A stretch of 64,000 nt of DNA from Pantoea sp. BAV 3049 (GCF_009765445.1 NZ_WHOY01000031.1:4723782-4787781), one strand, 5' to 3'. Counted from the first letter of the stretch, positions 26,951-36,296 are shown. Numbers and translations: made by a program. Notes: generated by a model from the letters alone, not told the origin.

Positions 26951-27568
26951 TCAGTCCAGCAGTTTCAGGGCCAGACGGAGGGTCTCTTCCCGGCCAGTGA
27001 CGTTCTGGATTTTACCCACGACCCGCAGGCCAAAAGTGAGACACAGCAGTACCCCTGCCGCCGCTTCAACGTTCAGGCTGACAGATACTGAGCCATCTTC
27101 CTGTCCACGGGTCAGCAGTGAGATCAGGAACTTTTTATTGCGCATCACCGCGCGCTGAACCAGATCGGCCAGCTCAGCGTCCAGCACCTGCAGTTCCGTT
27201 GCGCTGCCCGTCACCAGACAGCCGCGCCTGCCTTCCAGATCCTGAGCCGACTCCAGATAAAACCGCAGCAGTTCTGCCAGCTGTTCGCGTCCTGTGGCGT
27301 ATTTTTCCAGGCGTTGTTGCAGGTCGGCGTTTCTCACTGAGGTATAGCGCTCAAAGACCTGCAGAAACAGCGTGCGTTTATCCTTGAACGCTTTATAGAT
27401 ACTGCCCGCCGTCAGATTCATAGCCCCACTGAGATCGGCGACGGAGGCGGCATGAAATCCCTTTTGGCGGAAAACCAGCATGGCGTTGTCCAGCGCCAGC
27501 TCAGTATCAAACTCTCGTGGCCTGCCGCGCTCTTTGTTTGCGCTGCGGGGAAGGGAAGATGTGCTCAT
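26951..27568 (-). CDS. TetR-family transcriptional repressor
   Basis: Repressor of 205 residues. A basic leader is followed by the TetR helix-turn-helix (LDNAMLVFRQKGFHAASVADLSGAMNLTAGSIYKAFKDKRTLF, about residues 26-70) and a ligand-binding helical domain resembling the AcuR/NemR-like group. Two copies of GGAAAT-N4-ATTTCC flank it, one 18 bases before its own start and one before the hydrolase gene, so it likely represses both itself and the hydrolase until an unknown compound binds. The hydrolase starts 162 bases downstream. Confidence 0.9.
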   Translation of the reverse strand: MSTSSLPRSANKERGRPREFDTELALDNAMLVFRQKGFHAASVADLSGAMNLTAGSIYKAFKDKRTLFLQVFERYTSVRNADLQQRLEKYATGREQLAELLRFYLESAQDLEGRRGCLVTGSATELQVLDAELADLVQRAVMRNKKFLISLLTRGQEDGSVSVSLNVEAAAGVLLCLTFGLRVVGKIQNVTGREETLRLALKLLD

Positions 27569-27585
27569 GGTTTCTCAATGAATAA

Positions 27586-27601
27586 GGAAATTACCATTTC
27601 C
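27586..27601. promoter_or_regulatory. Candidate TetR autoregulatory operator
   Basis: GGAAAT-TACC-ATTTCC, same arms and same four-base spacer as the site at 26838, located directly upstream of the tetR start. Confidence 0.7.
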
Positions 27602-27775
27602 AAAATGCCACGACAGCATGAAAAAGGGAAGAGAATATTGGCGCGTTTCAGGGGGCCGCCCTGAGTAGTAAGGGAGGTGCAGGAGAGACATGGTCTGAAC
27701 GGGCAGGCTGCACTCTGCTAATAAATTTCGGCAGAGAGCAGTTGACCGTTAGCAGGGAACTGGCTGCGTCACTGA

Positions 27776-27791
27776 TGTGACAAACTTCACA
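27776..27791 (+). promoter_or_regulatory. CRP-like site upstream of the SDR gene
   Basis: TGTGA-CAAACT-TCACA matches the CRP consensus arms and spacer exactly. The centre is 55 bases before the start codon, near the position expected for a class II activator site if transcription begins about 10-15 bases before the ATG. Confidence 0.6.
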
Positions 27792-27838
27792 AATGTGCCA
27801 GGCTTAAAGCACTGTGAATAATCATAAGGAAAAACAAG

Positions 27839-28732
27839 ATGTCAGCTGAAAATAAAAAAAGTCTTCTTTCGGTCGATTATCCCGCTCCTCCGTTTGCCGA
27901 ACAGCCGCAGCCTGTTCCAGGTCTCGCCAGTAAAATGATCCCGATTCCCGATCATGGTGAAAAATCGTATCGCGGTTCCGGCCGCTTGCAGGGGCGGAAG
28001 GCGTTGATCACCGGGGGCGACTCTGGTATTGGCCGTGCGGTGGCGATTGCCTATGCCCGTGAGGGGGCAGATGTTGCGATCGGTTACCTGCCTGAAGAAG
28101 AGGCCGATGCCGCAGAAGTGATCGCACTGATTAAGGCGGAAGGGTGCAAAGCCATTGCCCTTCCCGGCGATATCCGCGACGAAGCCTTTTGCCAGCAACT
28201 GGTAAAAGAGGCTGCCACTGAACTTGGCGGGCTGGATATTCTGGTCAATAACGCTGGTCGTCAGCAATTTAATGAATCCATCCGCACTTTAAGTACGGAA
28301 GATTTCGATGCGACTTTTAAAACCAATGTTTATGCAATGTTCTGGATAACCAAAGCCGCTGTGGATTATCTGCCGCGTGGCGCAGCCATTATTAATACCA
28401 GCTCAGTTCAGGCTTACGATCCGAGTGATATTCTGCTGGACTATGCCCAGACCAAAGCCAGCATCGTCGCGTTTACTAAATCACTGGCGAAGCAGTTGGG
28501 TAAAGAGGGAATTCGGGTTAATGCCGTTGCCCCGGGCCCCTACTGGACGCCACTACAGTCCAGCGGCGGTCAGCCACAGGAAAAAGTGAAGCAGTTTGGT
28601 GCCTCAGCGCCGCTTGGTCGTCCGGGACAGCCCGCTGAAATTGCTCCGCTGTATGTGGCCATGGCCTCGACGGAAAGCAGCTATACCTCTGGCCAGGTCT
28701 GGTGCTCTGATGGCGGTACAGGAACGCTCTGA
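27839..28732 (+). CDS. Short-chain dehydrogenase/reductase, YghA-like
   Basis: NAD(P)-dependent SDR oxidoreductase of 297 residues, resembling E. coli YghA (294 residues) and its close relatives in having a 50-residue N-terminal extension with PIPDHGEKSYRGSGRL before the Rossmann fold. The cofactor loop TGGDSGIG is at 58-65, NNAG at 137-140, and the catalytic Ser188/189, Tyr202 and Lys206 (YAQTK) are intact. Natural substrate is unknown, probably an aldehyde, ketone or sugar alcohol. AAGGA precedes the ATG and a CRP-like site lies upstream. Confidence 0.88.
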   Translation: MSAENKKSLLSVDYPAPPFAEQPQPVPGLASKMIPIPDHGEKSYRGSGRLQGRKALITGGDSGIGRAVAIAYAREGADVAIGYLPEEEADAAEVIALIKAEGCKAIALPGDIRDEAFCQQLVKEAATELGGLDILVNNAGRQQFNESIRTLSTEDFDATFKTNVYAMFWITKAAVDYLPRGAAIINTSSVQAYDPSDILLDYAQTKASIVAFTKSLAKQLGKEGIRVNAVAPGPYWTPLQSSGGQPQEKVKQFGASAPLGRPGQPAEIAPLYVAMASTESSYTSGQVWCSDGGTGTL

Positions 28733-28865
28733 CAGCCGTTGCCAAAAACGAGACCGGTAGAGCATTATCTTCCTCTGGAGGGATATGGCGGCTCGAAACC
28801 TGTGTAACCGGGGTAACGTCGAAACTTTTGATTGGTGCCTCGCAGGCTATCTTCGCCCATCGGCC

Positions 28866-28891
28866 AAAAAAAAAGCCTCCATACGGAGGCT
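28866..28891 (-). terminator. Intrinsic terminator of the ThDP enzyme gene
   Basis: Read on the minus strand, AGCCTCC-GTAT-GGAGGCT is followed by a run of Ts (28873 down to 28866), a classical Rho-independent terminator 75 bases after the stop. Confidence 0.88.
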
Positions 28892-28965
28892 GAATAATTC
28901 GTTGCAGTGGAAAATCACTAAATGGTTAGTCAGCTATCTTTCTGAAAAGTTCAACGAATTCCCGT

Positions 28966-30753
28966 TCAGTTTTTCTTATGGAACATCTGACTGGCGGTAT
29001 CGCTGATTGCCTGGAGGGCTCCCCGGTCGCCTTTCGCCATGGAACTCATAAAGGCTTTAGCCTGGCTGAAGGTTATATGGGGGGGCAGGGGAGCCACTTC
29101 CGGATCGGTTTTCACTTCCAGTACCACAGGACGGTCTGCCTGTAACGCCCGTCGCCAGGCATCGGCCAGCGCTTCAGGAGTATCGACACGGATGCCCTGC
29201 AGGCCCAGCGATTCGGCAAACTGCGCATAGTGCACGTCGGGGAGCTGCTGGGTGGCCTCAAATCGCTCATTTCCTTCCATTACCCGCTGCTCCCAGGTCA
29301 CCTGATTGAGATCCTGGTTATTGAACACACAGACAATCAGGCGGGGATCGGCCCACTGCTGCCAGTATTTCTGGATGGTAATTAGCTCGGCCATATTATT
29401 CATCTGCATTGCACCATCACCCACCAGAGCGATAACCGGCTTGCCAGGATTGGCGAACTTCGCAGCGATGGCATAAGGCACTGCTGCACCCATACAGGCA
29501 AGGCCGCCGGAGAGAGTGGCGCGCTGGCCCTGTTTGACCCGATAATCACGGGCAAACCAGTTGGCGCAGGAGCCGGAATCTGAGGTGACAATCGCATCAT
29601 CAGGCAGTTGAGGCGACATTTCCCACACCACGCGCTGTGGATTAACCGGATTAGCCGGGGCCATTGCGCGCTCTTCCATTAAAACCCACCAGTCACGGAT
29701 CTGCACCGCTATCTCTTCCTGCCAGTGACGATCCTGCTTCTGTTCCAGCAGCGGCAGCAGGGCACGCAACGTTTCCGCCGCATCACCGTGCAGGGCAACT
29801 TCGCAAGGGTAGCGCAGGTTAAGCATTGCGGGGTCGATATCAATCTGAACGGCTCGCGCCTGGCCTTCCGGCGGCAGGAATTCGGTCCACGGGAAACCGC
29901 TGCCAATCATCAGCAGCGTGTCGCAGTTCTGCATCAGTTCCCAGGAAGGTTTGGTTCCCAGCAGCCCGATGGCACCCGTGACGAAGGGGGCATCGTCGGG
30001 CAGCACATCTTTACCCAACAGCGCCTTGGCGACGCCAGCCGCCAGCAGATTAGCGGCCTGTACTACCTCCACCGCCGCGTTACGGGCACCGGAACCAATC
30101 AGAATAGCCACTTTCTTACCGGCATTAAGTACGGTGGCGGCGCGCTGCAAATCGACCTCGTAAGGCACCACTTTTGGTCGTTGATAGCCGGGGCCGGAGT
30201 GGGTATAGCCATGCAGATGCTTCGGTGGCTGCCACTCTTCATCCTGAATATCTTTGGGAATAATCAGCACTGCCACGCCGTTTTGGGCAATAGCCAGACG
30301 TATACCACGATCGATCAGATGGCGAATTTGTGCCGGAGCCGCCGCTTCCTGCACAAAGTTCGCCACGTCGGCAAAGACCCGATCGAGATTCATTTCCTGC
30401 TGATAGCTGGCCCCGCGCGCGGTACTTTCTGCCTGGCCGGCTATCGCCAGCACCGGCGCGTGATCCATTTTGGCATCGTACAGGCCGGTCAACAGATGGG
30501 TCGCTCCCGGCCCGCCGGTGGACAGACAGACCCCAGGCTCACCGGTAAATTTGGCATGACCTGCTGCCATAAAGGCTGCCATCTCTTCGTGACGCACCTG
30601 TATAAATTCAATGCCATCACCTGCTTTATTGGCGCGTTGGATCGCCCCCAGCACGCCATTGATGCCATCGCCGGGATAGCCGTAAATCCGCGTCACGCCC
30701 CATTCTTTCAGACGCTGCACAAAAAAATCGCTGGTTTTGCTGCTCATTGTCAT
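28966..30753 (-). CDS. Thiamine-diphosphate-dependent enzyme, pyruvate-oxidase-like
   Basis: Large ThDP enzyme of about 595 residues of the acetolactate synthase/pyruvate oxidase superfamily. The N-terminal domain has YGYPGDGINGVLGA and the catalytic Glu in VRHEEMAAFMAAGHAK. The C-terminal ThDP/Mg motif runs from VALVGDGAMQMNNMAELITI to VCVFNNQDLNQVTWE. It resembles the stand-alone group often annotated only as thiamine pyrophosphate-requiring protein; pyruvate decarboxylation is likely, but the electron acceptor is not evident. A TTG at 30756, ATG at 30753 and ATG at 30747 compete; GAGGG is nearest to the first two. A strong terminator follows. Confidence 0.82.
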   Translation of the reverse strand: MTMSSKTSDFFVQRLKEWGVTRIYGYPGDGINGVLGAIQRANKAGDGIEFIQVRHEEMAAFMAAGHAKFTGEPGVCLSTGGPGATHLLTGLYDAKMDHAPVLAIAGQAESTARGASYQQEMNLDRVFADVANFVQEAAAPAQIRHLIDRGIRLAIAQNGVAVLIIPKDIQDEEWQPPKHLHGYTHSGPGYQRPKVVPYEVDLQRAATVLNAGKKVAILIGSGARNAAVEVVQAANLLAAGVAKALLGKDVLPDDAPFVTGAIGLLGTKPSWELMQNCDTLLMIGSGFPWTEFLPPEGQARAVQIDIDPAMLNLRYPCEVALHGDAAETLRALLPLLEQKQDRHWQEEIAVQIRDWWVLMEERAMAPANPVNPQRVVWEMSPQLPDDAIVTSDSGSCANWFARDYRVKQGQRATLSGGLACMGAAVPYAIAAKFANPGKPVIALVGDGAMQMNNMAELITIQKYWQQWADPRLIVCVFNNQDLNQVTWEQRVMEGNERFEATQQLPDVHYAQFAESLGLQGIRVDTPEALADAWRRALQADRPVVLEVKTDPEVAPLPPHITFSQAKAFMSSMAKGDRGALQAISDTASQMFHKKN

Positions 30754-30835
30754 CAATCCCTCTTGTGTCGGTCTGAGACCTTAAAGGATAGATGACGCTG
30801 AAGGTCGGTGCTGAAACGGGCCGGAGCCGCAGGGC

Positions 30836-31699
30836 TTATCCGGCGAATTTTTTCGCCCCGGCAACGCAGAGAACAGCAGCCAGACTCACCGCCAGCATCA
30901 TCCAGCTGACGGTTTCATGCAACAACAGGGCGGCCAGTCCCAGCGCCATAAAGGGCTGAAACAGCTGGAGCTGGCCGACGGCAGCAATGCCCCCCAGCGC
31001 CAGCCCACGGTACCAGAAGATAAAACCAATCAGCATGCTGAACACCGAGACATAGGCAAAGCCGATCCACGCCGGAGTGCTGACTTTGCTGAAAGAAACG
31101 GGTAGCGTCAGCAGGGCAAGAGGAAGCATCACCGGCAGTGACAGCACCAGTGCCCAGCTGATCACCTGCCAGCCGCCAAGACTGCGGGAGAGCCGGGCAC
31201 CTTCGGCATAGCCCAGCCCGCAGACAATTACCGAGACCAGCATGTACAGATCCCCAATGGAAGAGCCGGAGGTTTCGCTGAACAGGGCATAACCGGCCAC
31301 CACCGTGCTGCCCGCCAGTGAGAACAGCCAGAAAGCCGGACGGGGCCGCTCGCCACCGCGCAGCACGGCGAAAATGGCGGTACACAACGGTAGCAGGCCG
31401 ATAAACACGATGGAGTGGGCAGAGGAAACATGCTGTAAAGCCAGCGAGGTCAGCAGCGGGAAGCCCACCACCACGCCCAGTGCAGTCACCAACAGCGGCA
31501 ACACTGTTTCTCTGCCTGGCAGGCGTTGTCGCAGCGCGATCAACAGGATCGCTGCCAGCAGCGCCGCCACGCTGGCTCTGGCACAGGTCAGAAACGTCGG
31601 GTTGAGATCGCTGACCGCCGCCCGGGTGGCTGGTAGCGAACCGGCAAAAATAGTGATACCCAAAAAACCGTTGATCCAGCCACTGGTTGTACTCTTCAT
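30836..31699 (-). CDS. EamA/DMT-family permease
   Basis: Inner-membrane permease of 287 residues with ten helices in two EamA repeats (NGFLGITIFAGSLPATRAAV at the start; VSWMMLAVSLAAVLCVAGAKKF at the end). The frame extends to 31771, but GGAGAG just before the ATG at 31699 fixes the start at MKSTTSGW. It is divergent from a MocR-type regulator, an arrangement in which the regulator normally controls the exporter. The shared 123-base intergenic region contains repeated GCAGTACA elements. Substrate unknown, perhaps an amino acid or related amine. Confidence 0.85.
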   Translation of the reverse strand: MKSTTSGWINGFLGITIFAGSLPATRAAVSDLNPTFLTCARASVAALLAAILLIALRQRLPGRETVLPLLVTALGVVVGFPLLTSLALQHVSSAHSIVFIGLLPLCTAIFAVLRGGERPRPAFWLFSLAGSTVVAGYALFSETSGSSIGDLYMLVSVIVCGLGYAEGARLSRSLGGWQVISWALVLSLPVMLPLALLTLPVSFSKVSTPAWIGFAYVSVFSMLIGFIFWYRGLALGGIAAVGQLQLFQPFMALGLAALLLHETVSWMMLAVSLAAVLCVAGAKKFAG

Positions 31700-31762
31700 T
31701 CTTCTCTCCTGTTTACCTGACACCAGTAAAGCATTGAGCCGCAGCGGCAGACCAGCTACAGT

Positions 31763-31806
31763 GCAGTACAATTTAAAGAAACTGTATTGCTATAAAAGGC
31801 AGTACA
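31763..31806. promoter_or_regulatory. Repeated GCAGTACA elements, candidate MocR-binding sites
   Basis: GCAGTACA occurs at 31763-31770 and again at 31799-31806, 36 bases apart. An inverted near-copy (TGTATTGC, reverse complement GCAATACA) lies between them at 31783-31790. They sit between the divergent permease and mocR-type genes. Confidence 0.5.
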
Positions 31807-31822
31807 CTTCGGGAGAAAGTGG

Positions 31823-33202
31823 ATGGTTCAGCCTCTGACCCGGATTGATGCCGTAATGGCAGAAGTTCGCACTAAAATCGCCGGTCGCACTTATCTGCCC
31901 GGAACGCGGTTGCCATCCGTCCGTGCGCAGGCCCGTACGCTGCAGGTATCTGTTTCCACCGTAGTGGAAGCCTATGAAAGGCTGGCGGCGGAGAATGCCA
32001 TCATCGCCAGGCCTGGTGCGGGTTTCTTTGTTACCGGCCCGGTTGCTCCGCTGGCACTGGCACGGCTCGGCCCACAGCTTGACCGGGATATCGATCCTTT
32101 ATGGGTCTCCCGGCAGTCACTGGACAGTGAACCCGGCAGCCTTAAACCGGGCTGTGGCTGGCTGCCTTCATCATGGATGTATGAAGAGGGGATCCGGCGG
32201 GCATTGCGCAGCGTGGCGAGAACTGCGGGCGCGACCCTGACCGACTATGCCACCCCGGCAGGCCATCCCGGACTACGTCAGTTTTTGCTGCGCAGGCTGG
32301 CGGTAGCGGGAGTGGAAACTTCCGCACCGCAGATGATGCTGACTGAATCGGGGACGCAGGCCATCGATCTGATTTGCCGCTTTCTGCTGGAGCCGGGTGA
32401 TACGGTGTTGGTGGACGATCCCTGCTATTTTAACTTCCACGCTCTGCTGAAGGCGCACCGGGTGAACGTGGTGGGCGTGCCTTACACTCCCAGCGGGCCG
32501 GACACCGACGCTTTTGCCTCTGCGCTGCAGGAGCATTCGCCACGAATGTATATCACCAATTCCGGCATTCATAATCCAACCGGGGCCGTGCTCTCGCCGG
32601 TGACGGCTCACCGTGTGCTGAAGCTGGCAGAAACCTCAAACCTGGTGATTGTTGAGGATGATATCTTTGCCGATTTTGAGGTCAGCCCCGCGCCAAGGCT
32701 GGCCGCCTTTGACGGCCTGTTGCGCGTGATCCAGATTGGCAGCTTTTCCAAAACGGTCTCCGCCTCTTTGCGCTGCGGTTACATTGCCGCCCGGGCTGAC
32801 TGGATTGAAAGCCTGATCGATCTCAAAATCGCTACCAGCTTTGCGGGAGGAGGGCTGGCCGCTGAGCTGCTGCTGACTGCGCTGACTGACAGTGGCTACC
32901 GGCGACATATGGAGTCGGTGCGGGTCAGGCTGGCACAGGCGAGAGCGCGAACAGCTCAGCAGCTTGCGCAAATCGGCATAACTCCGTGGCTGCTTCCCTC
33001 CTCAGGCATGTTTCTGTGGTGTCGTTTACCGCAGGGGGCCGATGCGGTCAGCGTGTCCCGCCACTGTCTGCAAAACGGCGTGGTACTGGCTCCGGGTAAC
33101 TCCTTCAGCCAGTCGCAGAGCGCCGGAGATTTCCTGCGCTTTAACGTCTCGCAGTCTGAGAATGCGCGAATATTTTCCGTGCTGGCCAGCGCCCTGATGT
33201 AA
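31823..33202 (+). CDS. MocR-type GntR/aminotransferase-fold regulator
   Basis: Transcription factor of 459 residues that joins a GntR-type winged helix (residues about 1-70: GRTYLPGTRLPSVRAQARTLQVSVSTVVEAYERL) to a fold-type-I aminotransferase domain. The domain keeps the PLP residues Asp280 (IVEDDIF) and Lys310 (GSFSKTVS), so it probably binds PLP and senses an amine or PLP vitamer. It is divergent from an EamA permease and likely controls it through the repeats between them. A GGGAG-type ribosome-binding site precedes the ATG. An RpiR-family gene follows 30 bases later and may be co-transcribed. Confidence 0.88.
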   Translation: MVQPLTRIDAVMAEVRTKIAGRTYLPGTRLPSVRAQARTLQVSVSTVVEAYERLAAENAIIARPGAGFFVTGPVAPLALARLGPQLDRDIDPLWVSRQSLDSEPGSLKPGCGWLPSSWMYEEGIRRALRSVARTAGATLTDYATPAGHPGLRQFLLRRLAVAGVETSAPQMMLTESGTQAIDLICRFLLEPGDTVLVDDPCYFNFHALLKAHRVNVVGVPYTPSGPDTDAFASALQEHSPRMYITNSGIHNPTGAVLSPVTAHRVLKLAETSNLVIVEDDIFADFEVSPAPRLAAFDGLLRVIQIGSFSKTVSASLRCGYIAARADWIESLIDLKIATSFAGGGLAAELLLTALTDSGYRRHMESVRVRLAQARARTAQQLAQIGITPWLLPSSGMFLWCRLPQGADAVSVSRHCLQNGVVLAPGNSFSQSQSAGDFLRFNVSQSENARIFSVLASALM

Positions 33203-33232
33203 ACTGTTCTCATTTAACTACCCGGGCCCGAT

Positions 33233-34135
33233 GTGAATACTTCAACCGTCTCTTCCAGCCGCAAGCGTCACGATCTGTATGGCGAACGTTTTCGCGCCCG
33301 CCAGCATGAGCTTTCACCCCGCCTGTTTAGCGTTGCGCAGTATATCGATCGGCATCGGGGGGCAGTGCTGCATAAAACGGCGATTGAAATTGCGGCTGAC
33401 ACCCAGACTTCCGATGCCACGGTGATCCGGGCTATTCAGGCGCTGGGGTTTTCCGGGCTGCGGGATCTGAAAAATGTGCTGGCGGCGTGGCTGGATGAAA
33501 CGCTCAGCACCTCGGCGAGAATGGCCACAACGGTCAGTGCGCTGACGGCGGACAGCAACTCCAGCATTGATTTCGTGCTGAAAAGCTATCTTATCAGCTG
33601 CGAGATGCTGGCCTCTGACGCTAACCGTGAGGCGATTTCTCACGCCACTGCTTTGCTTAAAGCGGCAAAGCGGGTGGCGGTTTTTGGGATCGGTGCCTCG
33701 TCACTGCTGGCAGATTACGCCGCCCGCTTGTTCAACCGAAACGGCACGCCCGCCTATGTGCTTAACCGTACCGGGGCGGCTTTGAGCGAACAGCTAATCG
33801 GTATGAATAAGGGCGATGTGCTGATCATGATGGCACAGCGCAGTGCGCACCGGGAAGGAACGACGACGGTTGAAGAGGCGCAGCGGCTTGGCATCAGCAT
33901 TATTTTGCTGACCGGTACGCCGGACGCGGCGTTTGTTAACGTTGCTGATACGGTGATCCTGATCCCCCGCAGCGCCGAGGCGGAAAAAATCCCGGTGCAT
34001 GGCACGCCGATGATTTGCCTCGAAATCCTTGTACTTGCCCTCGCCGCATCAGCGCCTGAACGGCCAGTGAAGACTGTTAACCGGTTGTACGAACTGAGCA
34101 ATTCCCTGACTAAACCGCGAAAAAATGGGCGCTGA
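33233..34135 (+). CDS. MurR/RpiR-family transcriptional regulator
   Basis: Regulator of 300 residues with the RpiR N-terminal helix-turn-helix (LSPRLFSVAQYIDRHRGAVLHKTAIEIAADTQTSDATVIRAIQALGFSGLRDLK) and a C-terminal SIS phosphosugar-binding domain (VAVFGIGASSLLADYAARLFNRNG, and GDVLIMMAQRSAH in place of the usual ISxSG pattern). It would normally respond to a sugar phosphate. The start is a GTG at 33233 with no strong ribosome-binding site. No sugar-use genes are adjacent, so its target is not clear. Confidence 0.86.
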   Translation: MNTSTVSSSRKRHDLYGERFRARQHELSPRLFSVAQYIDRHRGAVLHKTAIEIAADTQTSDATVIRAIQALGFSGLRDLKNVLAAWLDETLSTSARMATTVSALTADSNSSIDFVLKSYLISCEMLASDANREAISHATALLKAAKRVAVFGIGASSLLADYAARLFNRNGTPAYVLNRTGAALSEQLIGMNKGDVLIMMAQRSAHREGTTTVEEAQRLGISIILLTGTPDAAFVNVADTVILIPRSAEAEKIPVHGTPMICLEILVLALAASAPERPVKTVNRLYELSNSLTKPRKNGR

Positions 34136-34423
34136 GAACGCCGTCAGGAATCACCGGCAGAAATAAACGTTTCTCTGATTTGTTTTAATAACATTAAAAC
34201 GTAACAGAAAATAATAACACCCTGACAGAATAATAATATTTCCATGACACCATATTTTTAAAAAGACGGCTTTATTTTTAAAATGGCTTTGTTATATTGT
34301 GCCCTGAAATAATAAAACCTCTTTCAGAGTGGTCAGCGAAAACCTGCAAACAATAAAATACCCTCGCCGGATTTCGCCCGGTCAACATTATCTGCAAGTT
34401 GAAAATGATGAAAAGGAGAAGTT

Positions 34424-34858
34424 ATGTTAAGGATATTCACCGTTGCTTTACTGGTTCTGAGTGCCGCGCAGGGCAGCGCAGCAGCAACGACAACCCGCCC
34501 AGAGGTGGCTGACAATGTCCATGCATGGAGTGGGGAACAGGGGGTTCAGGTCTGGACGCTGCGCTATGGTCATCCGGATGAACATAAAGCACTGGTACAG
34601 ATAACGCAAATTGACCATGCCTTGAAGAATAAAATCCAGCTGATGGACGTGGATAAAAAAGGCAAGCGCCGGGATTATTCCGTCATGGTTGATGGCAGGA
34701 AATATGTTGCACTGATCATTACGGGTAATAACCGGGGTGAACTTTATCTTCCCGGTGAAGCAGAAAGTTATAACCTCTATTTTAATAAAGAACTTTCTGA
34801 AGAAGGGAATGCACAATTTTTCCTGACGGATTATCTGCAACAGGAAAATAGACAGTAA
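34424..34858 (+). CDS. Small exported protein of unknown function
   Basis: I do not recognise this 144-residue protein. It has a signal peptide (MLRIFTVALLVLSAAQGSAAA, cleavage likely after AAA) and a soluble, charged mature part of about 122 residues with no obvious cysteine or metal motif. An AAGGAG ribosome-binding site stands at ideal distance. The 288 bases upstream are A/T-rich and include TTGTTATATT, a possible -10 region near 34290, so it has its own promoter. The A/T-rich context and isolation suggest an accessory gene. Confidence 0.7.
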   Translation: MLRIFTVALLVLSAAQGSAAATTTRPEVADNVHAWSGEQGVQVWTLRYGHPDEHKALVQITQIDHALKNKIQLMDVDKKGKRRDYSVMVDGRKYVALIITGNNRGELYLPGEAESYNLYFNKELSEEGNAQFFLTDYLQQENRQ

Positions 34859-35114
34859 TTCAGAGCGCTTCATTTCCCACTCACTGATTTCATTATCTGC
34901 ATGCTAAAGAGGGCTTTGGTCTGACGGCGTGTACTGCCCCTGGCAGTGATAGCTGTGGGTGGGCTCATTTGCTCTCATTTCCATCAACAATATTGCTGAA
35001 GTGTAAAAATTTAGTAAATGATGCGTTTAAGCGTCACCCCCATTGAAGGTTTCAAAGGTCAGGCCGATACCTGTGCTGAATGGAGGAACCGGCAGGAAAC
35101 CCGGGAGAGTCAGA

Positions 35115-36296
35115 ATGATAATAAAAGTTCAGGCCCATGAGTTGCGAACCGGGATGTATGTCCACAAGCTGGAGGTTTTCTGGCTGAAAGATCCCCTGGT
35201 TCACAACGCTATGTTGCTTACTACCCAGCAACAAATTAACAGCATCGTGGAAAACGACATTAAAGAAGTCTGGATCGACCTGGATAAAGGGCGCGGGCCG
35301 GAACTCGTGGCAGCACTGGATGAACCTGAGCTGCCTGAAGTGGCCACAGAATCGGGCGATATGTATCAGGAGATTGAGCAGGCCCAGGCAATTTGTCTGA
35401 ATGCCAAAGGGCAGGTGATGGATATGTTCAGCGATGCACGGCTGGGCAGAACCATCGACACGGTCAGCACGCTGCCGTTGGTGGATGAAATCGGCGGATC
35501 GATCAGCCGCCATCCGGCGGCACTGCTCAGCGTGGTGCGCCTGAAAACGCACGATGACTATACCTATCTGCACTCTGTGGCGGTGTGCGCGCTGATGGTT
35601 TCGCTGGCGCGTCAGTTGGAGCTGGACGAGGAGCAGATCCGCCGCGCCGGGACTGCCGGGCTGCTGCATGACGTGGGTAAAGCGGGGATCTCGCTGGCAA
35701 TCCTCAATAAGCCCGGCAAGCTGACCGGCCCGGAGTTTGAAGTCATGAAACAGCATCCGGTGCTTGGAGAGGCGCTGCTGAGGAAAAGTGGAGCCAGGGA
35801 AGATCTGCTGGACGTGGCGCTGCATCATCATGAAAAAATGAATGGCAGCGGCTATCCGCATGGTCTGAAGGGCAAAGAGATTTCGCTGCTGGCGCGGATG
35901 GCTGCGGTCTGCGACGTGTATGATGCGGTTACTTCCAACCGGCCGTATAAGGCGGGCTGGAATCCGGCCAACGCCATGCACCATATGGCCAGCTGGGAAG
36001 GGCACTTTGACCGCAAAATCTTCTATGCCTTTGTAAAGGCGGTGGGAATCTATCCGGTCGGCTCGGTCGTGCGTCTGGCATCGGGACGGGTGGCGGTGGT
36101 GGCAGAACCTGGCGTGGGATCACTGTTGCAGCCTAAAGTCTGTGTCTTTTATTCGCTGGTAACCAATCAGTCTCTCTGTCCGGAGATTGTTGATCTGGCA
36201 GACCGCTACTGCTGGGACAGCATTGCCAGTCCCGAAGAGTCAGCGTGCTGGAGTGAAGTCAACGTCGATTCACTGTGGATGAAGCCAGTCGCCTGA
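35115..36296 (+). CDS. HD-GYP domain cyclic-di-GMP phosphodiesterase
   Basis: Predicted cytoplasmic c-di-GMP hydrolase of 393 residues. The N-terminus (about 1-130) resembles DUF3391, common in front of HD-GYP domains. The HD pair is at 185-186 (GLLHDVGK), a further His at 214 (KQHPVLGEAL), and HHHEKMNGSGYPHGLKG (237-253) is the diagnostic HHE...GxGYP signature, so metal binding looks intact. The frame extends upstream to 35043, but family sequence starts at the ATG at 35115 (MIIKVQAHEL). It lies upstream of otsBA and 3.5 kb from flhDC; lowering c-di-GMP usually favours motility. Confidence 0.88.
   Translation: MIIKVQAHELRTGMYVHKLEVFWLKDPLVHNAMLLTTQQQINSIVENDIKEVWIDLDKGRGPELVAALDEPELPEVATESGDMYQEIEQAQAICLNAKGQVMDMFSDARLGRTIDTVSTLPLVDEIGGSISRHPAALLSVVRLKTHDDYTYLHSVAVCALMVSLARQLELDEEQIRRAGTAGLLHDVGKAGISLAILNKPGKLTGPEFEVMKQHPVLGEALLRKSGAREDLLDVALHHHEKMNGSGYPHGLKGKEISLLARMAAVCDVYDAVTSNRPYKAGWNPANAMHHMASWEGHFDRKIFYAFVKAVGIYPVGSVVRLASGRVAVVAEPGVGSLLQPKVCVFYSLVTNQSLCPEIVDLADRYCWDSIASPEESACWSEVNVDSLWMKPVA

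Noticed and set aside
29725-30795. A 356-codon open frame antisense to the ThDP enzyme gene.
   Set aside because: Shadow of a GC-rich gene: low-complexity composition and no family features.
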